DNA of 64,000 nt. Origin: Shewanella pneumatophori. GTDB lineage: Bacteria; Pseudomonadota; Gammaproteobacteria; Enterobacterales; Shewanellaceae. The notes beneath the pieces were generated by a model that ran no database searches, was not told the DNA's origin, and worked only from the letters and a program-made list of their open reading frames with translations. The stretch lies in assembly GCF_023283895.1 (NCBI RefSeq), contig NZ_JAKILB010000016.1, positions 1 through 64,000 on the forward strand. Reading direction: 5' to 3'. A program made the translations under genes and the position numbers. Positions 34,576 to 43,510 of this stretch are shown here, piece after piece (the first letter of the stretch is position 1; each line of letters starts with the position of its first letter).

Positions 34576-37224
34576 TTAAAACCGAATTGCTAAACCTAAC
34601 TTATAACGCGCTTCACCTTCAGCACTAAACACCGGATAATTATTTTTAAATTCAGGTTTTACCTCGGCTTCATCACTAGCAACACCAAGTTGAATACTGT
34701 CGGCCGCGAGTAGATTTACCACTTCAAAAGTAATCGCTAGATAATCAGTAATATTGAAGCTACTACTAAAATCAACGCTGCCGTAGGCTTGATGCTCACG
34801 ATTACCGTAATAGCCTGGTAACTCTCGGATCATATAAGCACTGCGCCAGTTATAAGCAAGACGCGCGGTAAAGTCATCATCTTGGTAATAACCCACTAAG
34901 TTAACCGTGTGCCTCGATGAATCTGAAAATACGCCTATTTGATCTGGATAATAATGTGCAGGTGCTGTTGAATCTGCAAACGTATAATTTGCCGTGTAGC
35001 CAAATCCATTTTCAAAACCCGTTTGCAACTGCAACTCAACACCCTGTATAGAACCACCAGAGCCATTTTTTTTAGTCGAGACTGTCCAGCTATCCTTGCC
35101 AGAATCAGGATCAACAATACCTACACTCTGATCTAACAGCTGTTCGGATGTAATAAACGAGCTGATATCTTTAATAAAATATGTCGCGGAAACTAAGCTA
35201 AGAGAATTAAAGTACCACTCTAGCCCCAACTCAGCTTGGGTGGCTTTAAATGGCTTTAATGCGATATTACCTTTATCAACCACTTCATTATCAATGATAT
35301 TGTCACCAAAACCTGACAATGCTGATGAAGCAAACATATCGTCATAATTAGGCCGTGACATCACTTGTGATGCTGCCGCACGCACAATCACATTATTCGA
35401 CACATCATAAGCAATATTGATACTGGGTAAAAAATCACTATAACTTGAGCTTTGAGTACTTAGGTCATCGGCATAAGTACCATCTGCTTTAAGCTGATAA
35501 TAGTCAGATGACACATCTGTCGAGATATAACGTAGGCCAACATTACCTCTGAGGCGCTCTGACTCGAAGTTCGCCATTAGGTATATCGCCAAATTTTGCT
35601 CACTTATAGTACCGTAGCCCGATTTATAAACCTGACCGGTGCTGTGAAAATGGCTAATTGCTGCCTTAGCGTCATTGAGCATTGCGTCAAGCATAGGCTT
35701 AGGTAGGGTAAATCCACCACCAGAAGAAACCGTTCCTGCATAATAAGCCGAAGCGTTTTTTGCAATAAGATTCGGCTTTACTATGCCTTCAAAAGACTCT
35801 TGTTTTACCTCGTGTTCTGCCCAACTAGCTCCCGCTTTAATCGTTGTAAATAATCCCAACTCAACCGGCACTGTTAAATCAAATTTTGCATAGGTTTCGT
35901 CATCTGAGTTTGGTTGCTTTCTTAGCGACCAAGCTTCTGGGGCTAATGGTCCATTAAAATCTTCTGCACGAAATACCTTATTCGCAATATCAATATTAAT
36001 CATATCTCCAGTGGCATCATAAGTCCCTGCAAAGTCACCGGGCAGCCCTAACCAAAATCCATAGTTTGCCGTGGTATTAGTGCCACCTTCAGACTGAGTG
36101 TTCCCCACTAAGCCCTCAAGGGTGTAATAATCAGTTTCATAGGTAAAATCTAAATCATAGGTATTAGAGTCCATACTGGCTTCACGTACCCAAGTTTGCC
36201 CCCAAGCAGGACTGCTATCATAGGCATCGCGACGATAAAAAATACAAGTGCCAGCTGTATTTCTTTTTTCACATGCTGCTTCTTTATCATCAGCAAATAT
36301 CAAAAATAATGAGGTATTTGCATTGTTAGCTTGCATATCCAATTGCATGATGTTCAAGCCAAACTCTACACTTTCTGTCGGGCGATACTGCAAAACGGCA
36401 TTGATGGCGGTATGCTCTCTTTGCTGTTCAAAGGTTGTTGGTACAATATCACCCCAACCAATTTGCGACTCGATTCCATTGCGCTGATATTGGGTTTTAG
36501 CGTCGGTTACTGCCAACAAAACACCTAGGCTTTCAGCGTTATTTTTCCAGCTATATAAACCTGAAAACTCTGGGTCCAGCTCTTCAGATACTGAACCGTA
36601 ATCTTGCTTGCTACTGAAGAAAATTGAATTGGCTGCCAACTCTAATGGTTTGCGGGTATTAATAATAACGGTACCACCCACACCACCTTCAGCGATGTCC
36701 GCTTGAGAAGATTTATAAACCTCAATTTCGCCTATCATTTCAGGTGGCAGCAAAGTGTAGTTAAAGCTACGGTCAGTGGTTTGTTGATCAAACCACCCCG
36801 TTGAAGCAACCGAATGACCATTTAATAAGGTACTAGTCAGTTGATTTGATGCTCCGCGAATAGAGACTTGCTGCCCTTGACCAAACTGACGATTTACCGC
36901 GACACCCGGTACTCGCGCCAAAGACTCACCTACATCACTATCTGGAAACTTACCAATATCCTCTGCAGTCACCACATCGACAACAGCATCAGCAAATCTT
37001 TTACTATTTATAGAGGCCTTCATTGAAGCTTGAATGCCACGCACTTCTATTATTTCCATCGCTGGGTTAGCAACGTAACTAGTAGACTCGGTTGCTGTAG
37101 CTAAGCGTATTGGCAACATTGAGCACAAAATTACCAGCTTAATCTTCAACACGTTAGGTTTAAGCGCAAATTGTTTTGCTGCTTTACATACCAATAAAAA
37201 CGCATTTTTAATGTCAATATTCAT
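34576..37224 (-). CDS. TonB-dependent outer-membrane receptor
   Basis: This 882-residue receptor has an N-terminal signal (hydrophobic stretch near residues 28-45), a plug domain (about 55-190: IEVRGIQASMKASIN, FPDSDVGESLARVPGVAV, QVSIRGASNQLTSTLLNGH) and a 22-strand barrel ending RYKLGLAIRF. The plug sequence resembles carbohydrate-type receptors of marine gammaproteobacteria rather than siderophore receptors. A perfect palindrome lies 61 nt upstream. The neighbouring EIIC-EAL gene supports a saccharide ligand. The ligand itself is inferred. Confidence 0.88.
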   Translation of the reverse strand: MNIDIKNAFLLVCKAAKQFALKPNVLKIKLVILCSMLPIRLATATESTSYVANPAMEIIEVRGIQASMKASINSKRFADAVVDVVTAEDIGKFPDSDVGESLARVPGVAVNRQFGQGQQVSIRGASNQLTSTLLNGHSVASTGWFDQQTTDRSFNYTLLPPEMIGEIEVYKSSQADIAEGGVGGTVIINTRKPLELAANSIFFSSKQDYGSVSEELDPEFSGLYSWKNNAESLGVLLAVTDAKTQYQRNGIESQIGWGDIVPTTFEQQREHTAINAVLQYRPTESVEFGLNIMQLDMQANNANTSLFLIFADDKEAACEKRNTAGTCIFYRRDAYDSSPAWGQTWVREASMDSNTYDLDFTYETDYYTLEGLVGNTQSEGGTNTTANYGFWLGLPGDFAGTYDATGDMINIDIANKVFRAEDFNGPLAPEAWSLRKQPNSDDETYAKFDLTVPVELGLFTTIKAGASWAEHEVKQESFEGIVKPNLIAKNASAYYAGTVSSGGGFTLPKPMLDAMLNDAKAAISHFHSTGQVYKSGYGTISEQNLAIYLMANFESERLRGNVGLRYISTDVSSDYYQLKADGTYADDLSTQSSSYSDFLPSINIAYDVSNNVIVRAAASQVMSRPNYDDMFASSALSGFGDNIIDNEVVDKGNIALKPFKATQAELGLEWYFNSLSLVSATYFIKDISSFITSEQLLDQSVGIVDPDSGKDSWTVSTKKNGSGGSIQGVELQLQTGFENGFGYTANYTFADSTAPAHYYPDQIGVFSDSSRHTVNLVGYYQDDDFTARLAYNWRSAYMIRELPGYYGNREHQAYGSVDFSSSFNITDYLAITFEVVNLLAADSIQLGVASDEAEVKPEFKNNYPVFSAEGEARYKLGLAIRF

Positions 37225-37757
37225 TTTACTTATGGTGTCACATCTATCGGCTTTAGATCTTAATTCAGCACAACGTGGCCCATAGGAATAACAGCTGTTA
37301 TTCCCTGAATTAAGTAAATTGGGTTTTCTTGGACTTACCAGCGACTTAAGGAAGGTGCATTGGAAGTTAACGGTATTACTAATAAAAAATTACAGACCTA
37401 GAAACTTAATTTTCAATGTGAAAATCATAACCTTGAGCAATGGAAAGCTGGATGATTTAAACGAGTAAAAAGTATCCTTGGCTCAATATTTATTTACGCT
37501 AATTTGCCACCGGCAATTTATCAGCTCAAAGCAGGGCGGCGGATTTTAAGCCAGTGCGGATCATTCTGACAAGCGGTAATTTTATCATCAGCAACAAAAT
37601 ATTGATTTACTGCAATTTAAGCACTTAGACCAAACCTGCATTTGCTAAAGTTAAACCAATATTTTGTGCACATCTTCAAAGTTTAACGCTTAAATTTTGT
37701 CAGCTCATACTAAGCCTTTTATTATATGAATACCCCAGTAAGGCACTAAGGTATCCC
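37225..37757. other. Control region between TonB receptor and ygbA
   Basis: No gene is seen. The stretch holds the 20-bp palindrome at 37285-37304 with a flanking TTAATTCAG / CTGAATTAA pair (37260-37268, 37305-37313). The rest is AT-rich without clear promoter boxes, and I found no NsrR-like site before ygbA. Confidence 0.5.
37285..37304. promoter_or_regulatory. Perfect 20-bp palindrome, probable operator
   Basis: GGAATAACAG joined to CTGTTATTCC forms a perfect palindrome 61 nt upstream of the TonB receptor start. The size and symmetry fit a dimeric regulator such as a LacI- or GntR-type protein. No regulator gene lies next to it in this window. Confidence 0.6.
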
Positions 37758-38153
37758 ATGGCATTTGAACAGCTTCTCAGTGGCAAGCTTCTTCGCGAAT
37801 TCGAAACAATTTCCGCTATGGTGAAAATCTATTGCAAAGCTCACCATAAGGATGCATCCGCTCATCCATGCGTCGAGTGCGATGACTTTATCGAATATGC
37901 TCACACCCGCTTAGATCGTTGCCCTTACGGTCAAGAAAAGCCAACCTGCAATAAATGTCCAGTGCATTGTTATAAGCCACATATGAAAGCTAAAGCACGC
38001 GAAATTATGATTTTTGCAGGCCCTAGAATGCTGCTACCACATCCAATAATGGCTATACGTCACTTGATGTCGGAACGTAAACCTGCGCAAGGAAAACCAC
38101 CTAAAGCACACTCTAATCGCCATCAGCGAATTAGCATTTCGAATCAAGATTAA
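37758..38153 (+). CDS. YgbA-family protein (nitrous-oxide-stimulated promoter family)
   Basis: This 131-residue cytoplasmic protein has eight cysteines, including CKAHH, CVEC and CPYGQEKPTCNKCPVHCY, which match the YgbA_NO family. In E. coli, ygbA is repressed by NsrR and helps growth recovery after nitric oxide stress. The cysteines may bind metal or an Fe-S cluster. It is monocistronic with its own terminator. Confidence 0.8.
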   Translation: MAFEQLLSGKLLREFETISAMVKIYCKAHHKDASAHPCVECDDFIEYAHTRLDRCPYGQEKPTCNKCPVHCYKPHMKAKAREIMIFAGPRMLLPHPIMAIRHLMSERKPAQGKPPKAHSNRHQRISISNQD

Positions 38154-38196
38154 TATCTAAACTTGCCTTCGTTGTCGTAAGTAAATTCACAGCCGA

Positions 38197-38221
38197 AAAA
38201 GCCTTGTTACATAAGGCTTTT
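38197..38221 (+). terminator. Intrinsic terminator of ygbA
   Basis: The stem AAAAGCCTT-gttacat-AAGGCTTTT lies 43 nt after the stop codon and ends in T. Confidence 0.8.
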
Positions 38222-38319
38222 ATTCTAGATTTATAATTTTTTCAATCCAGTTCCAACCCTGTCCTTGTCGTATATAGAATTCACTACTAGACTTTTGAAA
38301 AGTAAAAGGACTTATTCCA

Positions 38320-38343
38320 AACTGAGGCTAATTTAGCTCAGTT
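38320..38343 (+). promoter_or_regulatory. Inverted repeat in the leader of the polysaccharide cluster
   Basis: AACTGAG (38320-38326) and CTCAGTT (38337-38343) form a 7-bp repeat around a 10-nt spacer, 27 nt before the first start codon of the cluster. It could be an operator or an mRNA hairpin. GGAGG (38358-38362) lies downstream of it. Confidence 0.4.
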
Positions 38344-38370
38344 GCGGTTTACGGCACGGAGGCTGGTAGT

Positions 38371-39573
38371 TTGAGCAAAGAAATCCTGCTCGTTGAAGAT
38401 AACAAAGTCATGCAACTATTGATGACTAACAAACTGTCTTCACGAGGTTACCAAGTAGTCACAGCACTCAACGGTGTTGAGGCGCTCGCTCAACTAGAAA
38501 AGCACCCTTCTATTCAACTTGTGTTGAGCGACTGGATGATGCCTGAGCTAAACGGTATCGAACTTTGCTTCCATTTAAAATCCCCCGATTATGGCCGCTA
38601 TATTTTCTTTGTCTTATTGTCCGGCCGCGATGATGATGACTCTATCGTTGAGGGAATTAATGCTGGCGCCGATGACTTTGTTGCCAAAGAAACCAATATC
38701 AATGAGCTCGATGCTAGGTTAAAGGCAGGGTTTAGAACCTTAGAATTACACAATCAACTGGTTGCTAAAAATATCGAGTTAGACCGCGCTTACGCCACCA
38801 TTCATCAAGACTTAGACTCGGCCAACGCGCTAATTCAGCGCATGTTACCTAGCCAAACCACCTTTCCCGGAGTCGAACTACATTATACCCATGTACCCAG
38901 CGCGCAAATTGGCGGTGACATGCTAGGTTGCATGCAACTCGATGAAGAGCATGTCGCAGTTTACTTATTTGATGTTGCAGGGCATGGAGTAGCCTCTGCA
39001 TTAATGTCTTTTGCCATCCAGCAAAGTATTAGCGCTAATTCAGGTACCCATTCCAATGTAAAACGAAAGAAAGATACCGACCCGTTTTATATACTGAGAG
39101 ATCCTAGCGAGGTACTTTCTCGCCTCAATCAAAGTTATCTAAGCCAAGACAATAACAACCTATATTTCACCATGGTCTACGCGGTGTTAAATATCCGCAA
39201 CGGCACCTTAAGCTACGCCAGTGCCGGTCATCCTCCGATGATTTGGTTGCAAACCAACAAGCAATCCTCGCAGTTTATTGAACAAGACAGCTTTGTCGCT
39301 GGCATGTTTGATTTTGCCAGTTACAAAACAGAGCAGGTGCAACTTAATCACGGCGATCGCCTATTTCTATATTCAGATGGCATAACTGAAGCCGAATCAG
39401 CCAATAAACAACAATACTCAGAGGTCGGCCTTAAACAACTAGTACAAGAGTTAGCTCATAAGCCTGCAAATGCGCAAACCGAAACCATAGTCAATATTGT
39501 AAAAAACTGGTGTGGCATTGAACAATTTGACGACGACATCAGCTTGTTAACCTTTGAATGGAAAGGTAATTAA
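38371..39573 (+). CDS. Response regulator with PP2C (SpoIIE/RsbU-type) phosphatase
   Basis: This 400-residue protein starts with TTG supported by GGAGG 8 nt upstream. It has a receiver domain (1-120, phospho-acceptor D54 in SDWMMP), a coiled-coil linker (about 125-155) and a PP2C/SpoIIE phosphatase (about 160-398: GGDMLGCMQLDEEHVAVYLFDVAGHG, YASAGHPP, YSDGITE, DDDISLL). It resembles Pseudomonas HsbR and Vibrio SypE in part. It should dephosphorylate the STAS protein encoded next when its receiver is phosphorylated, perhaps by way of the HPt protein at 50019. First gene of the polysaccharide cluster. Confidence 0.88.
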   Translation: MSKEILLVEDNKVMQLLMTNKLSSRGYQVVTALNGVEALAQLEKHPSIQLVLSDWMMPELNGIELCFHLKSPDYGRYIFFVLLSGRDDDDSIVEGINAGADDFVAKETNINELDARLKAGFRTLELHNQLVAKNIELDRAYATIHQDLDSANALIQRMLPSQTTFPGVELHYTHVPSAQIGGDMLGCMQLDEEHVAVYLFDVAGHGVASALMSFAIQQSISANSGTHSNVKRKKDTDPFYILRDPSEVLSRLNQSYLSQDNNNLYFTMVYAVLNIRNGTLSYASAGHPPMIWLQTNKQSSQFIEQDSFVAGMFDFASYKTEQVQLNHGDRLFLYSDGITEAESANKQQYSEVGLKQLVQELAHKPANAQTETIVNIVKNWCGIEQFDDDISLLTFEWKGN

Positions 39574-39586
39574 AAGAGGAAATATT

Positions 39587-39919
39587 ATGCAATTCGAAAT
39601 AATTGAGAAAGGCCAATATACAGTCATTCAGGTCAATGAAGCTCGATTTGACGCCAAACTTGCCCCCTCTTTTCGCGAAGAGCTTGAAAGTATCAAAGGC
39701 AATATACGCGACCATTTAGTCCTCGACTTGGGTGGCGTGCGCTTTATGGATAGCAGTGGTCTTGGTGCCGTGATGGGAGCCTATAAAATGCTGCGCAACA
39801 CTAAGATCAGTATAGTTAATCCACAAAAACCTATTGTCGATCTCCTCAAACTAACCCGTATGGATAAGTTAATTCTCAGTCACCCAACAATTGAAGCAGC
39901 AGTCGCTGCAACCGCTTAG
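39587..39919 (+). CDS. STAS-domain anti-sigma-factor antagonist (RsbV/HsbA-like)
   Basis: This 110-residue STAS protein carries the phosphorylation loop FMDSSGLGAV (Ser56/57). The ATG at 39587 follows AGAGGA by 6 nt. Members switch partners: phosphorylated they are inactive, and dephosphorylated they bind the kinase or another target. Its phosphatase (38371) and kinase (41140) are encoded on either side. No sigma factor is nearby, so its final target may be a diguanylate cyclase or the polysaccharide machinery itself, as with HsbA or SypA. The target is inferred. Confidence 0.9.
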   Translation: MQFEIIEKGQYTVIQVNEARFDAKLAPSFREELESIKGNIRDHLVLDLGGVRFMDSSGLGAVMGAYKMLRNTKISIVNPQKPIVDLLKLTRMDKLILSHPTIEAAVAATA

Positions 39920-39935
39920 TACAGAGGTAAATGTA

Positions 39936-41129
39936 ATGAAAGGGATGATCCTCGCCGCAGGAAAAGGCACACGAATAAAACCTATCTCTGATGCGATGCC
40001 AAAACCTATGATTCCAATCCTAGGCAAGCCTGTAATGGAATCAATGATTGAACTATTTGCTAAGCATAGTATTGATAAAATTGTTATCAACACTAGTCAC
40101 TTAGCTGAGGTTATTGAAAACTACTTTGGTGATGGCCACCATTTCAATGTGCAGCTTTCCTATTCTTATGAAGCCAAAGAGGTTAATGGAAAATTTGTTA
40201 GCCAGGCCCTAGGAAGCGCAGGTGGTATGAGAAAAGTCCAAGATTTTTCCGGTTTTTTTGACGAAACTTTTGTGGTGGTGTGTGGTGATGCTTGGATAGA
40301 TCTAGATCTAAAACAAGCCATTGAACACCATAAAAAACATGGTGGACTCGCCACCATTATTACCCGCGAAGTCGACCCATCAGAAGTCAGTAAATACGGA
40401 GTGGTGGTTACTGACAAATTTAATCAGGTTACCAGCTTTCAAGAAAAGCCTGCTGCAGAAGAAGCACTATCTAATAACATCAATACTGGGATTTATATCT
40501 TTGAACCCGCAATTTTCGACTTTATCCCCAAGAATATTGAATTTGATATCGGTAGCGACTTATTTCCGTTACTCGTAGAGAGGCAGGCTAACTTCTACGC
40601 GATAAAAATGGATTTTCAGTGGCTCGATGTCGGTAAAGTAAAAGATGTATGGCAAGTCACCAGCGACATACTCAATGGCAAAGTCAAAGGTTACCCCATT
40701 CCAGGAACTCAAGTGTCACCGGGAATATGGGTAGGCATAAATACTTGCGTAGACATCACCAAGTGCAAAATCACCCCTCCAGTTCTGATCCACAGTGGTT
40801 CTGAAGTTCAAGACGGTGCCACGATTATCGGCCCAGCTGTAATCGGTGCTAATTGTGTGGTTGAAAGTAAAAGCCTTGTCAGTAATACACTTATTTGCGA
40901 CTACATTCATCTAGCGAATGACGCCTATATCGTTAATAAAACTATGTTTGGCGATTACCTATTAGGCCATGATGGCTACACCCAAAAGTTAACCGAATGC
41001 CAATACGTACATATTCTTAAAAACCGTAATGTCTCTAGGCCATTACTCGCAAAATCAAATAGCGAAGACGCGGAAAATCGACCGCTAAAGTCAACTGGAA
41101 CTTCGGCAATTTTGCAGCAAGTAAAATAG
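39936..41129 (+). CDS. Sugar-phosphate nucleotidyltransferase
   Basis: This 397-residue enzyme has an N-terminal nucleotidyltransferase domain (about 1-240) with MILAAGKGTRIKP, MPKPMIPILGKP, CGDAW, FQEKP and NTGIYIFEP, and a C-terminal left-handed beta-helix (about 265-350, hexapeptide-like). It activates a sugar-1-phosphate, probably mannose or glucose, to an NDP-sugar for the synthase encoded downstream. The ATG at 39936 has AGAGG 8 nt upstream. The C-terminal 40 residues look disordered. The exact sugar cannot be told. Confidence 0.85.
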   Translation: MKGMILAAGKGTRIKPISDAMPKPMIPILGKPVMESMIELFAKHSIDKIVINTSHLAEVIENYFGDGHHFNVQLSYSYEAKEVNGKFVSQALGSAGGMRKVQDFSGFFDETFVVVCGDAWIDLDLKQAIEHHKKHGGLATIITREVDPSEVSKYGVVVTDKFNQVTSFQEKPAAEEALSNNINTGIYIFEPAIFDFIPKNIEFDIGSDLFPLLVERQANFYAIKMDFQWLDVGKVKDVWQVTSDILNGKVKGYPIPGTQVSPGIWVGINTCVDITKCKITPPVLIHSGSEVQDGATIIGPAVIGANCVVESKSLVSNTLICDYIHLANDAYIVNKTMFGDYLLGHDGYTQKLTECQYVHILKNRNVSRPLLAKSNSEDAENRPLKSTGTSAILQQVK

Positions 41130-41139
41130 GAATTTATCA

Positions 41140-41583
41140 GTGAATACAAGGACGTTTCACAAACAATATATCAGCAGTTTAGAAGCCTCACGCCTTGTGG
41201 CTGATGACATAGTGCCTTTTTGGCAACAACTCAATATAGATCTCAGCATCATTGGCCAAATGGAGCTTTGCCTTGTTGAAATTGTTAATAACGTCTTTGA
41301 GCATGCTTATGGCAACACAGAGGGGCCACTATTCGACATAAGCTCGCATCTCAATGACAAACAACAACTCACCATCGAGATCTCTGACTATGGCAACGCC
41401 ATGCCTAAACATATTCTTGAGGACTTACCTACAGCAGACTTTGTTGAACCAGTAGCAGATGATCCAACAACTTGGCTGCAAAGCAGTAGAGGCTTGAAGA
41501 TCGTACAAGAGTTAACAGACACCATAGAGTACACATCAACAGATAAACGCAACACATTCAAACTCTTAAAAGAAGCAGGTTAG
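41140..41583 (+). CDS. RsbW-like serine kinase (HATPase_c)
   Basis: This 147-residue single-domain GHKL ATPase starts with GTG after AGGA. The N box reads EIVNNVFEHAY, the G1 box DYGNAMP and the G2 region SSRGLKIVQ. It is the expected kinase of the STAS protein encoded upstream, which completes the partner switch with the PP2C phosphatase. It lies between the nucleotidyltransferase gene and the synthase gene, so regulation and synthesis are interleaved. Confidence 0.85.
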   Translation: MNTRTFHKQYISSLEASRLVADDIVPFWQQLNIDLSIIGQMELCLVEIVNNVFEHAYGNTEGPLFDISSHLNDKQQLTIEISDYGNAMPKHILEDLPTADFVEPVADDPTTWLQSSRGLKIVQELTDTIEYTSTDKRNTFKLLKEAG

Positions 41584-41605
41584 AGCTGGATTGATGCCTT
41601 TAGCC

Positions 41606-41631
41606 CTGTTAGCTGATGGTTAGGCTAACAG
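41606..41631 (+). promoter_or_regulatory. Hairpin between regulatory and biosynthetic genes
   Basis: CTGTTAGC pairs perfectly with GCTAACAG around a 10-nt loop in the 70-nt gap before the synthase gene. No T-run follows. It could adjust expression or mRNA stability between the two halves of the cluster. Confidence 0.4.
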
Positions 41632-41653
41632 TACGCATACGGAGAATAGCTAA

Positions 41654-43510
41654 ATGGATTTTTACTTTAATGAGTTTGAAAAGCGCAAACCTCCACAAGC
41701 AACACCATATAGCTTACCGAGAGAATTGCTTTATCAATACCTAGCAACCTGCAATATCTGCCTCGGGCTGTGGTATCTCATTTGGCGCTGGGGCTTTGCC
41801 TTAAACTATGACGCTATGTGGTTTTCACTGCCACTAGCCTTTGCAGAATCATGTGCATTTATCGGTACAATGTTATTTACTTTTAATCTTTGGAAAACCA
41901 AAGACGAGCCACAACAAAGTCCGCCAAGCTCAATCAATCAATGTATTAAAGAGCCAATGGATGACCGGCCTATAAGTGTCGATATTCTATTTCCCACTTA
42001 TGATGAAGAGCCTGAGCTTGTTGCTTTGAGCATTAAAGATGCCCTCAAAATAACCTACCCACACGACATTGAAATGCGGATCTTCATTCTCGATGACGGA
42101 AGAAGACCCGAAATGGCACTGTTAGCTGCCGATCTCAAGGTTGAGTACATTACTCGAGACAGCAATATTGGCTATAAAGCGGGTAATTTGAGAAATGCGC
42201 TTGAGCAAACCTATGGTGATTTCATTGTCATTTGCGACGCTGATACCCGTCCCTTCCCTACCATGCTAGCTAACACCTTAGGTTATTTTAAAGATCCCGA
42301 TGTTGCATGGGTACAAACCCCTCAGTGGTTTTTTGATCTCCCTGCAGGAGAACGTTTGCCTTTATGGCTCAAACGTCGCCTCGGTACGCCATTTGGCTGG
42401 CTCGGCAGTGCTTTTGAAAAACTCTATGGCCCAGTCACACTAGGCAAAGACCCATTCGCCAATGACCCACAAATGTTTTACGACGTTATTCAGCGTAGGC
42501 GTAATTGGGCAAATGCATCGTTTTGCTGCGGTGCTGGCTCGATTCACCGCCGAGAAGCAGTTATGGAGGCTGCGCTGCGTAGCTATAGTCAGCAAATTAG
42601 CCAAGAGCATGACGCGGTAGAAAAGCAAATTCGAAAACTGACTAAAGAAAAACAAGTCGATAGCAGTATCTCCAGTAATCTACGCCAAGAGATCATCTTC
42701 GATACTGAATTTACCCCCTACAAATTCCATGTCTCAGAAGATATTTATACCTCACTAATTCTACATGGCGATACTGAACGTCAATGGCGTTCTATCCAGC
42801 ATCCGCAGATAGAAAGCAAAATGCTGTCGCCGCAAGACTTACAAAGCTGGACCGTGCAACGCTTTAAATACTCTGGTGGCTCGATTGATATCTTTATGAA
42901 CGATAACCCTTTGTTCAAAAAAGGCATGAGTCTCAAACAAAAGTTTATGTATGGAGCAAGCTTCTGGTCTAACTTATCAGCTATCTGGAATATCATTTTC
43001 CTCGCCTGCCCCATTGTTTACTTTCTCACAAGCATCGCGCCTGTTAGCGCTTACGACACTACCTTCTATTTGCACTTTTTACCCTTTGTGATCACTGCCG
43101 AACTGGCAATGATGGTCGGAACATGGGGCGTTGCGGGGTATCAAGGTAAAACTAACTTTTTATCCTTTTTCCCAGTTAATTTAAAAGCCCTATGGACGGT
43201 ATTACGCGGCAAGAAGATCAGCTTTCCCACCACACCGAAAAATCGACAACAGGGACGATTTTTACACTTAGTGATCCCACAGATTGCTGTTCTAGCATTA
43301 AGTGCAGCCAGCATGGGGTTTGCCTGGTATGCCTATAGCGCTCAACTATTTGGTAACTACTCCCTCGGCGGCTTAATTTTAAATAGTTTTTGGGCCCTCA
43401 ATAACATGATGGCGATGTGGGGAATGATCGCCGCAGCTTGCTGGTCGCCACCAGCGTCCAATGAACCCAGCCAAGTAAACGTAGAGGAGTTAAATTATGG
43501 AATCGACTAG
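41654..43510 (+). CDS. BcsA-like family-2 polysaccharide synthase without PilZ
   Basis: This 618-residue inner-membrane glycosyltransferase has TM helices at about 28-75 and three or more after 430, around a cytoplasmic GT2 domain. Synthase motifs are LDDGRRP (D), CDADTRP (DxD), WVQTPQWFFD, HVSEDIYTS (in place of TED) and QRFKYSGGS (in place of QxxRW). No PilZ domain follows, unlike bacterial cellulose synthase, so c-di-GMP control through PilZ is not expected; the partner-switch module may take its place. GGAG lies before the ATG. The polymer is unknown. Confidence 0.88.
   Translation: MDFYFNEFEKRKPPQATPYSLPRELLYQYLATCNICLGLWYLIWRWGFALNYDAMWFSLPLAFAESCAFIGTMLFTFNLWKTKDEPQQSPPSSINQCIKEPMDDRPISVDILFPTYDEEPELVALSIKDALKITYPHDIEMRIFILDDGRRPEMALLAADLKVEYITRDSNIGYKAGNLRNALEQTYGDFIVICDADTRPFPTMLANTLGYFKDPDVAWVQTPQWFFDLPAGERLPLWLKRRLGTPFGWLGSAFEKLYGPVTLGKDPFANDPQMFYDVIQRRRNWANASFCCGAGSIHRREAVMEAALRSYSQQISQEHDAVEKQIRKLTKEKQVDSSISSNLRQEIIFDTEFTPYKFHVSEDIYTSLILHGDTERQWRSIQHPQIESKMLSPQDLQSWTVQRFKYSGGSIDIFMNDNPLFKKGMSLKQKFMYGASFWSNLSAIWNIIFLACPIVYFLTSIAPVSAYDTTFYLHFLPFVITAELAMMVGTWGVAGYQGKTNFLSFFPVNLKALWTVLRGKKISFPTTPKNRQQGRFLHLVIPQIAVLALSAASMGFAWYAYSAQLFGNYSLGGLILNSFWALNNMMAMWGMIAAACWSPPASNEPSQVNVEELNYGID

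Noticed and set aside
41654..43510. Calling the synthase cellulose synthase BcsA
   Set aside because: PilZ is absent, QxxRW is altered to QRFKY, TED is SED, and no bcsB, bcsC or bcsZ gene is near.
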